38,683 nt of DNA from an uncultured Eubacterium sp. (GCA_910586045.1 CAJUIH010000013.1:1-38683); one strand, 5' to 3'; counted from the first letter of the stretch, positions 6,733 through 15,324 are shown. A program made the numbers and translations. The notes: generated by a model not told the origin, from the letters alone.

Positions 6733-8889
6733 ATGGCGGTTAAGATAGCATTGGCAGGAAATCCAAACTGCGGCAAAACAACGTTGTTTAACGCAATCAC
6801 AGGTTCCAACCAGTTTGTCGGAAATTGGCCGGGCGTGACGGTTGAAAAAAAAGAGGGAAAATTAAAGGGCCATCCGGATGTTACGGTGATGGACTTACCA
6901 GGCATTTATTCCTTATCACCGTATACGCTGGAAGAAGTGGTAGCCCGCAACTATTTGATCCAGGAAAAGCCGGATGTGATTTTAAATATTGTGGACGGTA
7001 CGAATCTGGAACGGAACCTTTATTTATCGACGCAACTGCTGGAACTTGGCATACCGGTCGTCATTGCGGTAAATATGCTGGATCTGCTGCAAAAAACAGG
7101 CGTTTCGATACAAACCGGATTGTTGGGCAGAAAACTTGGCTGTGAAGTGACAGAGATTTCCGCTTTGAAAGGAACCGGTGTGCAGGAAGCGGCGGCAATG
7201 GCCGTTGCGGCGGCAAAAAAGAAATGTGCGGCGGCGGTACATACATTTTCAGCGGAAGCAGAACGTATCATTATAGAGACAGCAAACCTGCTGGATTCGC
7301 ATGTGCCGCAGGAGCAGCGGCGGTTTTTTGCGGTTAAGCTGCTGGAGCAGGATGGAAAAATCATAGAACAGTTGGGCAGTGTCCCGGATGTATCCGCACA
7401 GATCCAGGCTTTGGAAAAAGCATTTGACGACGATACCGAAAGCATCATTACCAATGAACGCTATCAGTTGATCTCCTCGATTATGGAGGAATGCTGCAAA
7501 AAGACGGAACGGGGAGGAAAGGAAAAGAGGACGGTTTCCGATCGGATTGACCGTATTGTGACAAATAGATGGCTGGCGCTTCCAATTTTTGCAGCGGTGA
7601 TGTTTCTTGTGTACTATGTTTCGGTATCGACGGTCGGCGACCTGCTTACGGGATGGACGAATGACACGGTATTCGGAGCATGGATCATACCGGGTGTGGC
7701 GGGTGCGTTGGAAGCGGCCGGATGTGCGGGCTGGCTGACCAGCCTGATTGCGGACGGCATTGTCGGCGGCGTCGGCGCGGTGCTTGGATTTGTGCCGCAG
7801 ATGCTTGTATTGTTTTTATTTCTTGCATTTTTGGAAGCGTGCGGCTATATGGCGCGTGTTGCGTTTATTATGGACCGGATCTTCCGTAAATTCGGATTAT
7901 CCGGAAAATCATTTATACCGATGCTGATTGGAAGCGGCTGCGGTGTGCCGGGAATCATGGCTTCTCGAACGATTGAAAGCGAACGGGACCGCAGGATGAC
8001 CGTAATGACGACGACTTTTGTGCCGTGCGGCGCGAAGCTGCCGATGATAGCGCTGATTGCGGGCGCGTTTTTTGATCATGCCGGATGGGTTTCCTGGAGC
8101 GCCTATTTTGTGGGAATTACGGCCATTATCTGTTCTGGTATTTTATTGAAAAAGACACGGATGTTTGCCGGAGATCCGGCGCCGTTTGTAATGGAGCTGC
8201 CGGCATACCATATGCCGACGGTTACGAATGTGCTGAGGAGCATGTGGGAACGCGGTTTTTCATTTATCAAAAAGGCAGGTACGATTATCCTGCTTTCTAC
8301 GGTTGTACTCTGGTTTTTGCAAGGCTTTGGATGGGTGGACGGTTCGTTTGCGATGCTGGAAGCAGAGCAGTTGGATCATAGTATCCTGGCCGCGGCCGGC
8401 GGGATTGCAGCGCCGCTTTTTGCACCGCTTGGCTGGGGCGACTGGAGGATGGCTGTAGCGGCGGTAACGGGATTGATTGCAAAAGAAAATGTAGTTGCGA
8501 CATTTGGTATTTTATTCGGATTTGCGGAAGTGGCAGAAGACGGCGCAGAGATATGGGATGCGCTCGCGGCTGCTTTGACCGGGGCCGGCGCGTATTCGTT
8601 TTTGGTTTTCAATTTGCTTTGCGCACCGTGTTTTGCGGCGATGGGCGCGATTAAACGGGAGATGAACAATGCGAAATGGTTTTGGTTTGCAATCGGCTAC
8701 CAGAGCTGCCTGGCGTATGCCGTATCCCTTTGCGTCTTCCAGTTTGGGACATTATTTACCACCGGACAGTTCGGGATCGGGACGGCCGCGGCAGTTCTAC
8801 TGACTGGGATTTTTCTTTATCTGCTGTTTCGTCCGAACAGGGAATACAGGCAAATGCAGCAAAAATCAGGGACAATGGCGGGCGCTTAG
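6733..8889 (+). CDS. feoB: ferrous iron transporter FeoB
   Basis: Polytopic membrane protein that imports Fe(II), with an N-terminal GTPase-like domain. In the 718-aa product the G1 loop is GNPNCGKT (9-16), G3 is DLPG (54-57) and G4 is NMLD (114-117), followed by a helical GDI-like region. The membrane domain carries two Gate segments; the first includes GCGVPGIMASRTIESERDRR (around 400-420) and the FVPCGAKLPM motif with its conserved Cys. The frame is open from a TTG at 6712, but GGGAGAG before the ATG at 6733 and the standard start MAVKIALAGNPN decide. The gene is preceded by a possible second repressor site and followed by the Cys-rich FeoB partner peptide. Confidence 0.97.
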   Translation: MAVKIALAGNPNCGKTTLFNAITGSNQFVGNWPGVTVEKKEGKLKGHPDVTVMDLPGIYSLSPYTLEEVVARNYLIQEKPDVILNIVDGTNLERNLYLSTQLLELGIPVVIAVNMLDLLQKTGVSIQTGLLGRKLGCEVTEISALKGTGVQEAAAMAVAAAKKKCAAAVHTFSAEAERIIIETANLLDSHVPQEQRRFFAVKLLEQDGKIIEQLGSVPDVSAQIQALEKAFDDDTESIITNERYQLISSIMEECCKKTERGGKEKRTVSDRIDRIVTNRWLALPIFAAVMFLVYYVSVSTVGDLLTGWTNDTVFGAWIIPGVAGALEAAGCAGWLTSLIADGIVGGVGAVLGFVPQMLVLFLFLAFLEACGYMARVAFIMDRIFRKFGLSGKSFIPMLIGSGCGVPGIMASRTIESERDRRMTVMTTTFVPCGAKLPMIALIAGAFFDHAGWVSWSAYFVGITAIICSGILLKKTRMFAGDPAPFVMELPAYHMPTVTNVLRSMWERGFSFIKKAGTIILLSTVVLWFLQGFGWVDGSFAMLEAEQLDHSILAAAGGIAAPLFAPLGWGDWRMAVAAVTGLIAKENVVATFGILFGFAEVAEDGAEIWDALAAALTGAGAYSFLVFNLLCAPCFAAMGAIKREMNNAKWFWFAIGYQSCLAYAVSLCVFQFGTLFTTGQFGIGTAAAVLLTGIFLYLLFRPNREYRQMQQKSGTMAGA

Positions 8890-8945
8890 GCGCTTTGAAA
8901 CATAAGCCGGCATCCGCGTCAAACAAAAAGATCAGGAGGATAGCG

Positions 8946-9077
8946 ATGGGAACAATAATTGTAGGCGGCCTGTTATTTATTGTGCTAAGCCTGGCGGTTC
9001 GAAGCATCGTGTCCGCAAAAAAAAGCGGGAAATCCGGCTGCGGCGGCGACTGCAGCCGGTGTAAGGGGTGCCGCTAA
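8946..9077 (+). CDS. FeoB-associated Cys-rich membrane protein
   Basis: 43-aa peptide with one N-terminal membrane helix (IIVGGLLFIVLSLAVRSIV) and a short cytoplasmic tail ending in CGGDCSRCKGC, with four cysteines in CxxxCxxCxxC spacing. This is the pattern of the small FeoB-associated family found after feoB in many Firmicutes, which may pass or sense Fe(II) (inference). AGGAGGA at 8935-8941 gives a strong translation start. It is the last gene of the operon, ahead of the terminator at 9134-9188. Confidence 0.9.
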   Translation: MGTIIVGGLLFIVLSLAVRSIVSAKKSGKSGCGGDCSRCKGCR

Positions 9078-9133
9078 CAGACGATGGCGTATGGATTCAA
9101 AAATAAAATATATACTTAATTACGTCAAATAAG

Positions 9134-9188
9134 CGCTATGATTTGAAGATTACGGGAAAGTTAATTTTCAAATCACAGCGTTTTTTTT
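9134..9188 (+). terminator. intrinsic terminator of the feo operon
   Basis: CGCT plus TGATTTGAA (9134-9147) pairs with TTCAAATCA plus AGCG (9167-9180) with a single A/C mismatch, around a 19-nt loop. It is followed by eight T residues at 9181-9188. Confidence 0.9.
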
Positions 9189-9347
9189 GATGGGGTTTTT
9201 GCTCTCTATGCTAATCTTTGCATGTTTACAACGGGTATCCTATACGTAATCGTCATATGCAAAACCGATTGAGGCAATCCTATTAGCGATCCATTTGCTG
9301 TTTCGTTATTCTATGTACGGTATGTTACGTAGAGCCAGAGAAAACCA
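9189..9347. other. non-coding stretch with nothing recognised
   Basis: No convincing coding frame, promoter or RNA was seen here. There is a short imperfect inverted repeat, CTATGTA/TACGTAG (9311-9317 and 9326-9332), just outside the palindromic element. It may belong to the element or mark its insertion boundary. Confidence 0.4.
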
Positions 9348-9622
9348 GCCGGGTGAGGGACGCAGGTCTGGCTTGCGGCGACTTGGAAGAATGGTTAGAA
9401 GCCCTTAGTATTCTGCCAGATCCCCCTAAGGGGCGAAGCCAAGCGGCGCCTTTAGCCGTTGGCGTCAGCCAAGGCGAATTAGGCGCCGCGACCGGGGCAG
9501 GCCGACCTGTAAATGCAGAATACTTAGGGCTTCTTACCATTCTGGAGCCGGAGCCGCAAGCCAGACCTGCGTCCCTCATCCGGCGTCCCCGCAGCCCAAG
9601 CATAACGCCTGATCTAAACGGT
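9348..9622. repeat. 237-bp palindromic repeat element with right flank
   Basis: Arms of 69 and 70 nt (9348-9416 and 9515-9584) are inverted copies differing by about ten positions and one indel; the outer 32 bases differ at one. The 98-nt centre folds further: CCCC/GGGG at 9422-9433, GCGGCGCCT/AGGCGCCGC (9443-9451 and 9481-9489), and inner TTGGC-GTCA-GCCAA (9459-9472). The right flank 9585-9622 is included because it is conserved in the fragment at 5886-5972. It is GC-rich in an otherwise A/T-rich gap. No transposase and no meaningful protein is encoded; the open frames on both strands are a result of the symmetry. It is most like a miniature, non-autonomous palindromic element or a structured repeat RNA. 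Confidence 0.8.
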
Positions 9623-9661
9623 CCGTAGAAAATGTAAACTTAAAAAATGAAAACAGAATAC

Positions 9662-9690
9662 TTTACTTCAATATGTCAGTGTGTTAAAAT
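9662..9690 (+). promoter_or_regulatory. promoter of the H-cluster chemoreceptor gene
   Basis: TTTACT (9662-9667), a 17-bp spacer and TAAAAT (9685-9690), with TG one base upstream of the -10 (extended -10). It lies 40 bp after the end of the repeat element and about 90 bp before the gene. Confidence 0.55.
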
Positions 9691-9781
9691 AAAAACAATA
9701 TTATTTTGTTCCGTAATAGGAGATGCACAACGGCAGCGAATACAGTAGGATGGGATAGAATGGTGAAAGGCGGAGGGGATT

Positions 9782-11716
9782 ATGGAAAATATAGGAATTA
9801 AGAATTTGATCTATACAAACGATCAGTGCACAGGCTGCAATAAATGTGTGCGTGTCTGTCCGACGTTGGTTTCCAATGTTGCCTTGGATAAAATGGTACA
9901 GGTAAACAATGACAATTGTGTAGCATGCGGGGCGTGTCTGCATGCCTGCGACCATGACGCGCGGGAGTATGCGGATGATACGGAACGGTTTTTTGCGGAT
10001 CTGAAAGCAGGAAAGCATATTTCCGTCATTGTTGCGCCCGCATTTCTGGCCGGTTATCCAAAAGAATACAAGCGCGTGCTCGGTTATTTGAAAGCGCAGG
10101 GGGTCCGGCATATTTACAGCGTATCGTTTGGGGCGGATATTACGACATGGGGGTATTTGAAATATATTACAGAAAATCGGTTTGTCGGCGGGATCAGCCA
10201 GCCGTGTCCTGCGGTAGTGGATTATGTGGAAAAATATATCCCGGAGCTGCTGGGACATCTGATGCCGGTGCAAAGCCCGATGATGTGCATGGCTATTTAC
10301 ATAAAAAAATATTTAAACATCCAGGATGAACTGGCGTTTATCAGTCCATGTGTGGCGAAAAAGATAGAGATCATGGACAAAAATAATAAAGGGTATGTGT
10401 CATATAACGTAACTTTTCAAAAAATGATGCAGAAAATTGGCAGCGGCTACACCAAAAGTCCGGAATATACGGACGAACTGGAATATGGCCTTGGTTCCCT
10501 GTATCCGATGCCCGGCGGCTTAAAGGAAAATGTGGAGCATTTCCTTGGAAAGGGACAGGTAGTGCTGCAGGTGGAAGGGGAGCAGGAAGCCTATCATTAC
10601 CTGCATGCGTATGCCAAACGGGTTGCAAAAAAACAGGAACTTCCGTTTATGGTTGATATTTTAAACTGCGGCAGAGGATGCATTTACGGTACAGCGACAG
10701 ACCCGGCCAAGCATACGGACGATGTGCGGCTGACCATAGGCAAAATGCGAAACACAGAAAAAGAGAGCGACAAACATACGGGAAGGTTTCGAAAAAATCA
10801 AAAAGATCCATGGACCGAGCAGATTGCACCGTCCAGGCGTCTGGCTAATCTGATGGAGGCATTTAAGGAACTCAGGCTTTCCGATTTTATCCGTACGTAT
10901 GACAACAAAAAAGCGGTTGTGGTAAACGAACCGTCATCCAGTGAACTGCAGTCTGTATTTGCGCAGATGAAAAAGGAAACGGCGGAAAAACAGAGCTTAA
11001 ACTGCGGCGCCTGCGGGTATAAAACGTGCAGGGATATGGCGCGTGCCATTTATAACGGTGTTAATAGCAAGGAGAATTGCGTGCATTATATCAAAGACCT
11101 GGCGGAAGCCGAAAGCCGAAAGCTGGAGCAGATCAATGAAGAACAGCGCCAGGAACAGGAAGTGCACAATCAGAAATTGCATGAGATCCAAAACCAGTTC
11201 GGCACGTTAACCGGCGCGGTTGCGGAATTAAACGAAGCAAACGAGGCGTCTGCAAATGAGGCGACAGACCTGGCCGGAAAGATTACGGGGATTTCTGAGT
11301 TTTGCCATACGCTGGAACAATCGCTGGCAAGTATTATGAACTTTATTGATATTTATAAAAATACGAGTGAAAATATTGTCAGTATTGCGAATAAGACGAA
11401 TCTGCTGTCACTGAACGCTTCGATTGAGGCAGCGCGGGCAGGCGAGCAGGGGCGTGGGTTTGCGGTCGTGGCGGAAGAAATACGAAGCCTTTCCGCATCC
11501 ATCAAAGAACTGGTAGCCAGGGATAACAAACGGGCGGACGAGACGATTCCAAAGGTAGATGAAAGCGTCAGTTCGATCCGGTCTTTGATCGAAAGCATTG
11601 GCCAGATGAGCGACCGGGTGTCTACCATTGCCGCAAATTCACAGGAAATTGCGGCGCAGACTGCAAATGTGCAGGTGATGGCGGACGACTTAAAGGACGC
11701 GGTAGAACAGATTTAA
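9782..11716 (+). CDS. soluble chemoreceptor with [FeFe]-hydrogenase-like domain
   Basis: 644-aa protein without membrane segments. Order: two 4Fe-4S sites (C16/19/22/26 and C46/49/52/56); an H-cluster-type domain (about 75-310); a further Fe-S motif C408/C411/C416/C433 (LNCGACGYKTC); a coiled coil; and a methyl-accepting signalling domain whose conserved tip (SLNASIEAARAGEQGRGFAVVAEEIR region) lies around 535-575. In the hydrogenase part, C142 (QPCPA), C190 (SPCVAKK), C296 and C300 (NCGRGC) align with the four H-cluster ligands. The neighbouring proton-relay cysteine of catalytic enzymes is Pro141. This fits a sensory rather than a catalytic hydrogenase. It probably senses H2, CO, O2 or redox state and signals to CheA (inference). 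GGAGGGG precedes the ATG. It is monocistronic, convergent with araC. Confidence 0.88.
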   Translation: MENIGIKNLIYTNDQCTGCNKCVRVCPTLVSNVALDKMVQVNNDNCVACGACLHACDHDAREYADDTERFFADLKAGKHISVIVAPAFLAGYPKEYKRVLGYLKAQGVRHIYSVSFGADITTWGYLKYITENRFVGGISQPCPAVVDYVEKYIPELLGHLMPVQSPMMCMAIYIKKYLNIQDELAFISPCVAKKIEIMDKNNKGYVSYNVTFQKMMQKIGSGYTKSPEYTDELEYGLGSLYPMPGGLKENVEHFLGKGQVVLQVEGEQEAYHYLHAYAKRVAKKQELPFMVDILNCGRGCIYGTATDPAKHTDDVRLTIGKMRNTEKESDKHTGRFRKNQKDPWTEQIAPSRRLANLMEAFKELRLSDFIRTYDNKKAVVVNEPSSSELQSVFAQMKKETAEKQSLNCGACGYKTCRDMARAIYNGVNSKENCVHYIKDLAEAESRKLEQINEEQRQEQEVHNQKLHEIQNQFGTLTGAVAELNEANEASANEATDLAGKITGISEFCHTLEQSLASIMNFIDIYKNTSENIVSIANKTNLLSLNASIEAARAGEQGRGFAVVAEEIRSLSASIKELVARDNKRADETIPKVDESVSSIRSLIESIGQMSDRVSTIAANSQEIAAQTANVQVMADDLKDAVEQI

Positions 11717-11719
11717 TAA

Positions 11720-11737
11720 AGGCCTAATGTTTGGCCT
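11720..11737 (-). terminator. weak hairpin between convergent genes
   Basis: AGGCC (11720-11724) and GGCCT (11733-11737) pair around an 8-nt loop. Read on the minus strand, the stem is followed by a T/A-rich tract, so it may end the araC transcript. The stem is only five base pairs and overlaps the araC stop codon. Confidence 0.35.
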
Positions 11738-12632
11738 GCCGCTGTTTTTCCTGTTTCCGGTAAGCGGATGGGGAAACTTGGAAATATTGTTTGAACACGG
11801 CGGAGAATTGAAAGGCGTTTGGATAACCGACCGCCTGTGCGACGGCGGAAACGGGATAGTCTGTAAGCGCAAGCAGCATGGCGCTGTGTTCCATGCGGAT
11901 GGAGCGCAGATATCCGCTTGGGGACTGCCCATATGTTTTTTTAAATATCGTACTCAGGTAATTGGGGTGAACATGCAGGGCGGCGGCGACGTCCTGCATT
12001 TTTAATGGTTCGCAGTAACTGGCGTCCATATATGCCTTGGCATCGCGCGCGGGATTCGGCCCGAAATCAGACGGGTCCAGGCAGACGGCCTGTGTTTCCA
12101 GCAGACGGGAAAACAGGTGGAGCATGCGGCTGTTGACTTCCAGGGATTTTGAAAAATCGGTAATCTGACAAAACTGTTCCCCTGGATATTCCGCTTCCGT
12201 ATAGGAATGCGCATGGCAAAGTCTTGGATCGGTGACGGAAACGAGGGATAAAAATAACGGTTCCAGTTCGGATACCGGCATCGTAAGATCAATGACCTGT
12301 TTCGCACCGAACAACTGTCTGGAAACGCAATTACGGGAATCCGCGTAAAATCCGACCCAAAAATATTTCCAGGGATCCTCGAACGAAGCCTGGTAAGTCC
12401 CGCCGCTGCCCGCAGGCAGGTAAAAAGCTTGCCTGGCGTGGATGGAATAGGTGTTTCGTTCTGTCTTCAGCGTGCCGGATCCGTCCAGTACAAAGTGGAT
12501 CAGGTGATAGGGGCGCAGTGCAAAACCATAAGTGTACCCAGCCGTACATGCCTGGAACCCGCAGTGGTTGAACTGAAATGTATACGCCCCTAATTTTGTC
12601 CGGTCTAAAATAAGATCTCTGTTTCCAACCAT
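11724..12632 (-). CDS. AraC family transcriptional regulator
   Basis: 302-aa regulator. The N-terminal half (about 10-140) is a cupin-like effector domain, with the pattern PYHLIHFVLDGSGTL and the family stretch ARQAFYLPAGSGGTYQA. The C-terminal 100 residues form the double helix-turn-helix of AraC proteins (MQDVAAALHVHPNYLSTIFK and VSAVAQAVGYPNAFQFSAVF). GGAGG sits directly upstream of the ATG on the minus strand. It is transcribed divergently from the ABC exporter at 12872-15321 across a 239-bp gap holding inverted and direct repeats, so it probably controls that exporter and itself. Similar proteins answer to sugars, but the ligand here cannot be read from sequence. This is the only clear minus-strand gene in the window. 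Confidence 0.93.
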   Translation of the reverse strand: MVGNRDLILDRTKLGAYTFQFNHCGFQACTAGYTYGFALRPYHLIHFVLDGSGTLKTERNTYSIHARQAFYLPAGSGGTYQASFEDPWKYFWVGFYADSRNCVSRQLFGAKQVIDLTMPVSELEPLFLSLVSVTDPRLCHAHSYTEAEYPGEQFCQITDFSKSLEVNSRMLHLFSRLLETQAVCLDPSDFGPNPARDAKAYMDASYCEPLKMQDVAAALHVHPNYLSTIFKKTYGQSPSGYLRSIRMEHSAMLLALTDYPVSAVAQAVGYPNAFQFSAVFKQYFQVSPSAYRKQEKQRQAKH

Positions 12633-12648
12633 TTGGAATCCTCCTCCC

Positions 12649-12757
12649 TCAGGGATGATATTTCAGTGACGCAGTTTGTTGTTTTGCTGCAAATCCCTGA
12701 TTCTCAACATTAAAATACCAGAATTGAAACCGGATTTCAAATGGAATGAGACCGGAT
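12649..12757. promoter_or_regulatory. candidate operator repeats in the araC-ABC gap
   Basis: TCAGGGAT (12649-12656) and ATCCCTGA (12693-12700) form a perfect 8-bp inverted repeat with centres 44 bp apart. ACCGGAT occurs twice in direct orientation at 12729-12735 and 12751-12757, 22 bp or two helical turns apart, a spacing that suits AraC-type dimers. No binding is demonstrated. Confidence 0.35.
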
Positions 12758-12794
12758 CTTAGATTTGCTTAAAACATGGTGAGAAAAAAATATG

Positions 12795-12822
12795 TTCTTG
12801 TATGCCGCATGTCTGGTATGCT
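12795..12822 (+). promoter_or_regulatory. possible promoter of the ABC exporter
   Basis: TTCTTG (12795-12800), a 16-bp spacer and TATGCT (12817-12822), with TGG before the -10 (extended -10). It is located 50 bp before the ATPase gene, downstream of the ACCGGAT repeats, which suits an activated promoter. Confidence 0.4.
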
Positions 12823-12871
12823 TTTTGCAAGGAAATGGTTCTGGGGCTTTACAGGCAGGGAGGGATAGAAA

Positions 12872-13678
12872 ATGGAAATCGTCAGGGTACGAAACCTGGA
12901 AAAAGAATACCGGATTGCAAAAAAAACAGACGGAATCCGTGGCAGCCTGCGGCATTTGATCCGGCCGGAATATGAAAAGAAACAGGCGGTAAAAGGGATT
13001 TCATTCTCCATTGCGAAAGGGGAAAGCGTGGCGTTTCTGGGGGCAAATGGCGCCGGAAAATCCACTACGATTAAGATGCTGACCGGGATCTTGCAGCCAA
13101 GCGGCGGCAGCGTCGAGGTTATGGACAGGGATCCGTTTCGGGATAGGATGGAACACGCAAAACACATCGGCGTAGTGTTCGGCCAGAAAACACAGCTTTG
13201 GTGGGATATTCCGGTGATCGAAACATTCCGTCTGCTTGGCGGCATTTATGAAATCCCAAGGCAGCGGTATCAAAAAAACATGGAGCTTTTTTCCAAAATG
13301 CTTGGACTGCGGGAATTTCTGCATCAGCCTGCAAGGAAGCTGTCCCTTGGGCAGCGGGTGCGCGCAGACCTTGCGGCAGCCCTTTTACATGAACCGCCGC
13401 TGCTTTTTTTGGATGAGCCGACGATTGGGCTGGATGTGGCAGTCAAACAGAATATTTATACCTTTCTAAAAAAGATTAACAAACAGGAAAAAACGACAAT
13501 CGTACTGACCAGCCATGATTTAAATGACCTGGAATCGCTTTGCGAAAGGCTGCTTGTGCTGGAGCAGGGCGAAATTTTGTTTGATGGGCGGATGGAAGAA
13601 ATTTACGCGTTGTTTGAAGAGGGGATGGATTTTGAGCAGATTGTCATCCGCCTGTTCCAAAGGGGGAAACGGCTATGA
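12872..13678 (+). CDS. ABC-2 type exporter, ATP-binding protein
   Basis: 268-aa ATPase. The Walker A is GANGAGKSTT (about 58-67), the Q-loop region is VVFGQKTQLWW, the signature is LSLGQRVRADLAAAL, and the Walker B is PLLFLDEPTIGLD, followed by the H-loop LTSHD. The insertion between the first strand and Walker A (RGSLRHLIRPEYEKKQAVKGI) and the partner permeases match the ABC-2 subfamily with PF06182-type permeases, annotated in some databases as viologen or drug exporters. The cargo is unknown. GGAGG-like AGGGAGGG precedes the start. The last codons overlap the next gene by ATGA, indicating translational coupling. Confidence 0.93.
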   Translation: MEIVRVRNLEKEYRIAKKTDGIRGSLRHLIRPEYEKKQAVKGISFSIAKGESVAFLGANGAGKSTTIKMLTGILQPSGGSVEVMDRDPFRDRMEHAKHIGVVFGQKTQLWWDIPVIETFRLLGGIYEIPRQRYQKNMELFSKMLGLREFLHQPARKLSLGQRVRADLAAALLHEPPLLFLDEPTIGLDVAVKQNIYTFLKKINKQEKTTIVLTSHDLNDLESLCERLLVLEQGEILFDGRMEEIYALFEEGMDFEQIVIRLFQRGKRL

Positions 13679-14463
13679 AAAAATATAGGGCCTGCCTGCG
13701 GTGCGGGTTTTTGGACGGGTGTGCCAGCCGCGGTTATTTTATTACCGGAATGCTTGCTAATTTTATACAAGCCGCCGTTTTATACTATGTGTGGAAAAGC
13801 ATTTTTGCTTACCAAAAGCAGATCAACGGGTTTACGTGGGATACGATGAAGCAGTATGTGTTTGTTGCGTTTTTGTGCGGCAGCGTGTTTTCTATGGGGT
13901 TTGAAATGGATATCGCGCAGCGTATTATTCAGGGGGATCTGATTATGGATTTGTTAAAACCGATTTCTTATCGCGGAATGCTGTTTTTTCGCCTGCTTGG
14001 CACAGCGGGGATGGAATTTTTTACATGCAGCCTGCTGGTCGGCAGCCTTTACCTGGCAGTCAACGGCCTGCAGTCGGTCCGCATGGTACGCGCGGGGATG
14101 TTTTTTATTTCCCTTTTGTTTGGGGTAATGGTCAAATTCAGCATCCAATACCTGTTTTCTTTGCTCTGTTTTTATACAGACAATGCGTACGGGGTGACAA
14201 AGGCAAGGGAAGTGTTAACCAATTTCTTTTCCGGAGCGCTCGTTCCGTTAGCCATGTTTCCGGGATTTTTACGGGAAATGGCCGAATGGATGCCGTTTCA
14301 GAGTGTATTATATACGCCGTGCGGGATTTTTATCGGCGTATTTGGGCTGGAAGAATGCGTGAGGCGAATGCTGGTGCAGGCGGCCTGGATTGTGCTGCTG
14401 TGGGCCGTCGGTTCCGTGCTGGGGAAAAAAGCGTTTGGCGTGATCTCCATGTATGGCGGATGA
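13675..14463 (+). CDS. ABC-2 type exporter, permease 1
   Basis: 262-aa membrane protein with about six hydrophobic segments. It resembles the PF06182 ABC-2 permease family: an N-terminal amphipathic stretch, then MLANFIQAAVLYYVWKSIF, the loop MDIAQRIIQGDLIMDLLKPI that is typical of the family (gene partners show the same QG-D..LL.P pattern), and a C-terminal helix. It starts inside the stop codon of the ATPase gene (ATGA overlap). It probably pairs with the second permease at 14509-15321 to form a heterodimeric transporter in the cytoplasmic membrane. Confidence 0.88.
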   Translation: MKKYRACLRCGFLDGCASRGYFITGMLANFIQAAVLYYVWKSIFAYQKQINGFTWDTMKQYVFVAFLCGSVFSMGFEMDIAQRIIQGDLIMDLLKPISYRGMLFFRLLGTAGMEFFTCSLLVGSLYLAVNGLQSVRMVRAGMFFISLLFGVMVKFSIQYLFSLLCFYTDNAYGVTKAREVLTNFFSGALVPLAMFPGFLREMAEWMPFQSVLYTPCGIFIGVFGLEECVRRMLVQAAWIVLLWAVGSVLGKKAFGVISMYGG

Positions 14464-14508
14464 TGTGCAGGCGGGTGCGTCTGCGGTATTTGGGCTAAGG
14501 AGGTTTTT

Positions 14509-15321
14509 ATGAGGGGAATCATAGCAAAATGCAAACGTTATGCCTGGCTGTACTTGCAGTATCAGGTACGCAATATCCGTTCGCTTGCGCAGTATCGGGC
14601 GGATTTTTTCCTGATGGTCTTTTTTACCCTGTTTTCACAGGGCTGCAGCCTGGCGCTGGTGGGGATTATTTACAGTAATATCCCGGCGGTCAGGGGCTGG
14701 AGCGTATGGGAGGTTGTGCTGCTTTACGGTTTTTTGCTGTTTTCGGAGGGGTGCATCAATTTCTTTTTTCAGGGAGCCTGGAAAGTGGCCAATATGATCC
14801 GCGAATCCGATGTCGACCGTTTCCTGGTACGTCCGGTTCCGGTTGGGCTGCAGCTTTTGACGGCAAAAATTGACTTTGAAGGCTTCAATAAAATGGTAAT
14901 AGCGTCTGTGCTGCTTGTGTTTGGGTTTGGCCGCTGTACGATCCAGTGGAGCCTGGCAAAGGCCGCGCTTATTTTCCTATTCCTTTTGCAGGCATGCCTG
15001 ATCCGGTTATGTATGGTATGGATTGCAAGCTGTATGTCCTTTTGGATGGAAAACGGACGCAACAGCCTGAATTATTTTGTGATCTGTCTTGGGGAAATGG
15101 CGAAGTATCCGCTTGTGATCTATCCGAAAGCCCTGCGGCTGGTGTTTGGATATCTGATCCCTTATGCGTTTGTCAGCTATTATCCGGTTGGGTACCTGCT
15201 TGGGAAAAGCGGGATGGCAAAAGGGGCAGCGTGTATGCCGGCTGTGTGTATCGGCCTGCTTTGGCTGTCACACCGGGTGTTACAGTGCGGTTTGAAGCGG
15301 TATGAAAGCAGCAGCCTTTAG
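14509..15321 (+). CDS. ABC-2 type exporter, permease 2
   Basis: 270-aa membrane protein with about six hydrophobic segments, related to the preceding permease. The motif ANMIRESDVDRFLVRPVPVG corresponds to the family's cytoplasmic loop between membrane segments. AAGGAGG a few bases before the ATG gives a strong start, and only 45 bp separate it from permease 1. A terminator hairpin follows at once (15325-15346), so the operon ends here. Confidence 0.88.
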   Translation: MRGIIAKCKRYAWLYLQYQVRNIRSLAQYRADFFLMVFFTLFSQGCSLALVGIIYSNIPAVRGWSVWEVVLLYGFLLFSEGCINFFFQGAWKVANMIRESDVDRFLVRPVPVGLQLLTAKIDFEGFNKMVIASVLLVFGFGRCTIQWSLAKAALIFLFLLQACLIRLCMVWIASCMSFWMENGRNSLNYFVICLGEMAKYPLVIYPKALRLVFGYLIPYAFVSYYPVGYLLGKSGMAKGAACMPAVCIGLLWLSHRVLQCGLKRYESSSL

Positions 15322-15324
15322 CGG

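Noticed and set aside
9325..9628. Open reading frames of about 90 codons on both strands
   Set aside because: They lie within the palindromic element, and the two frames mirror each other because the DNA is an inverted repeat. No ribosome binding site and no protein family resemblance.
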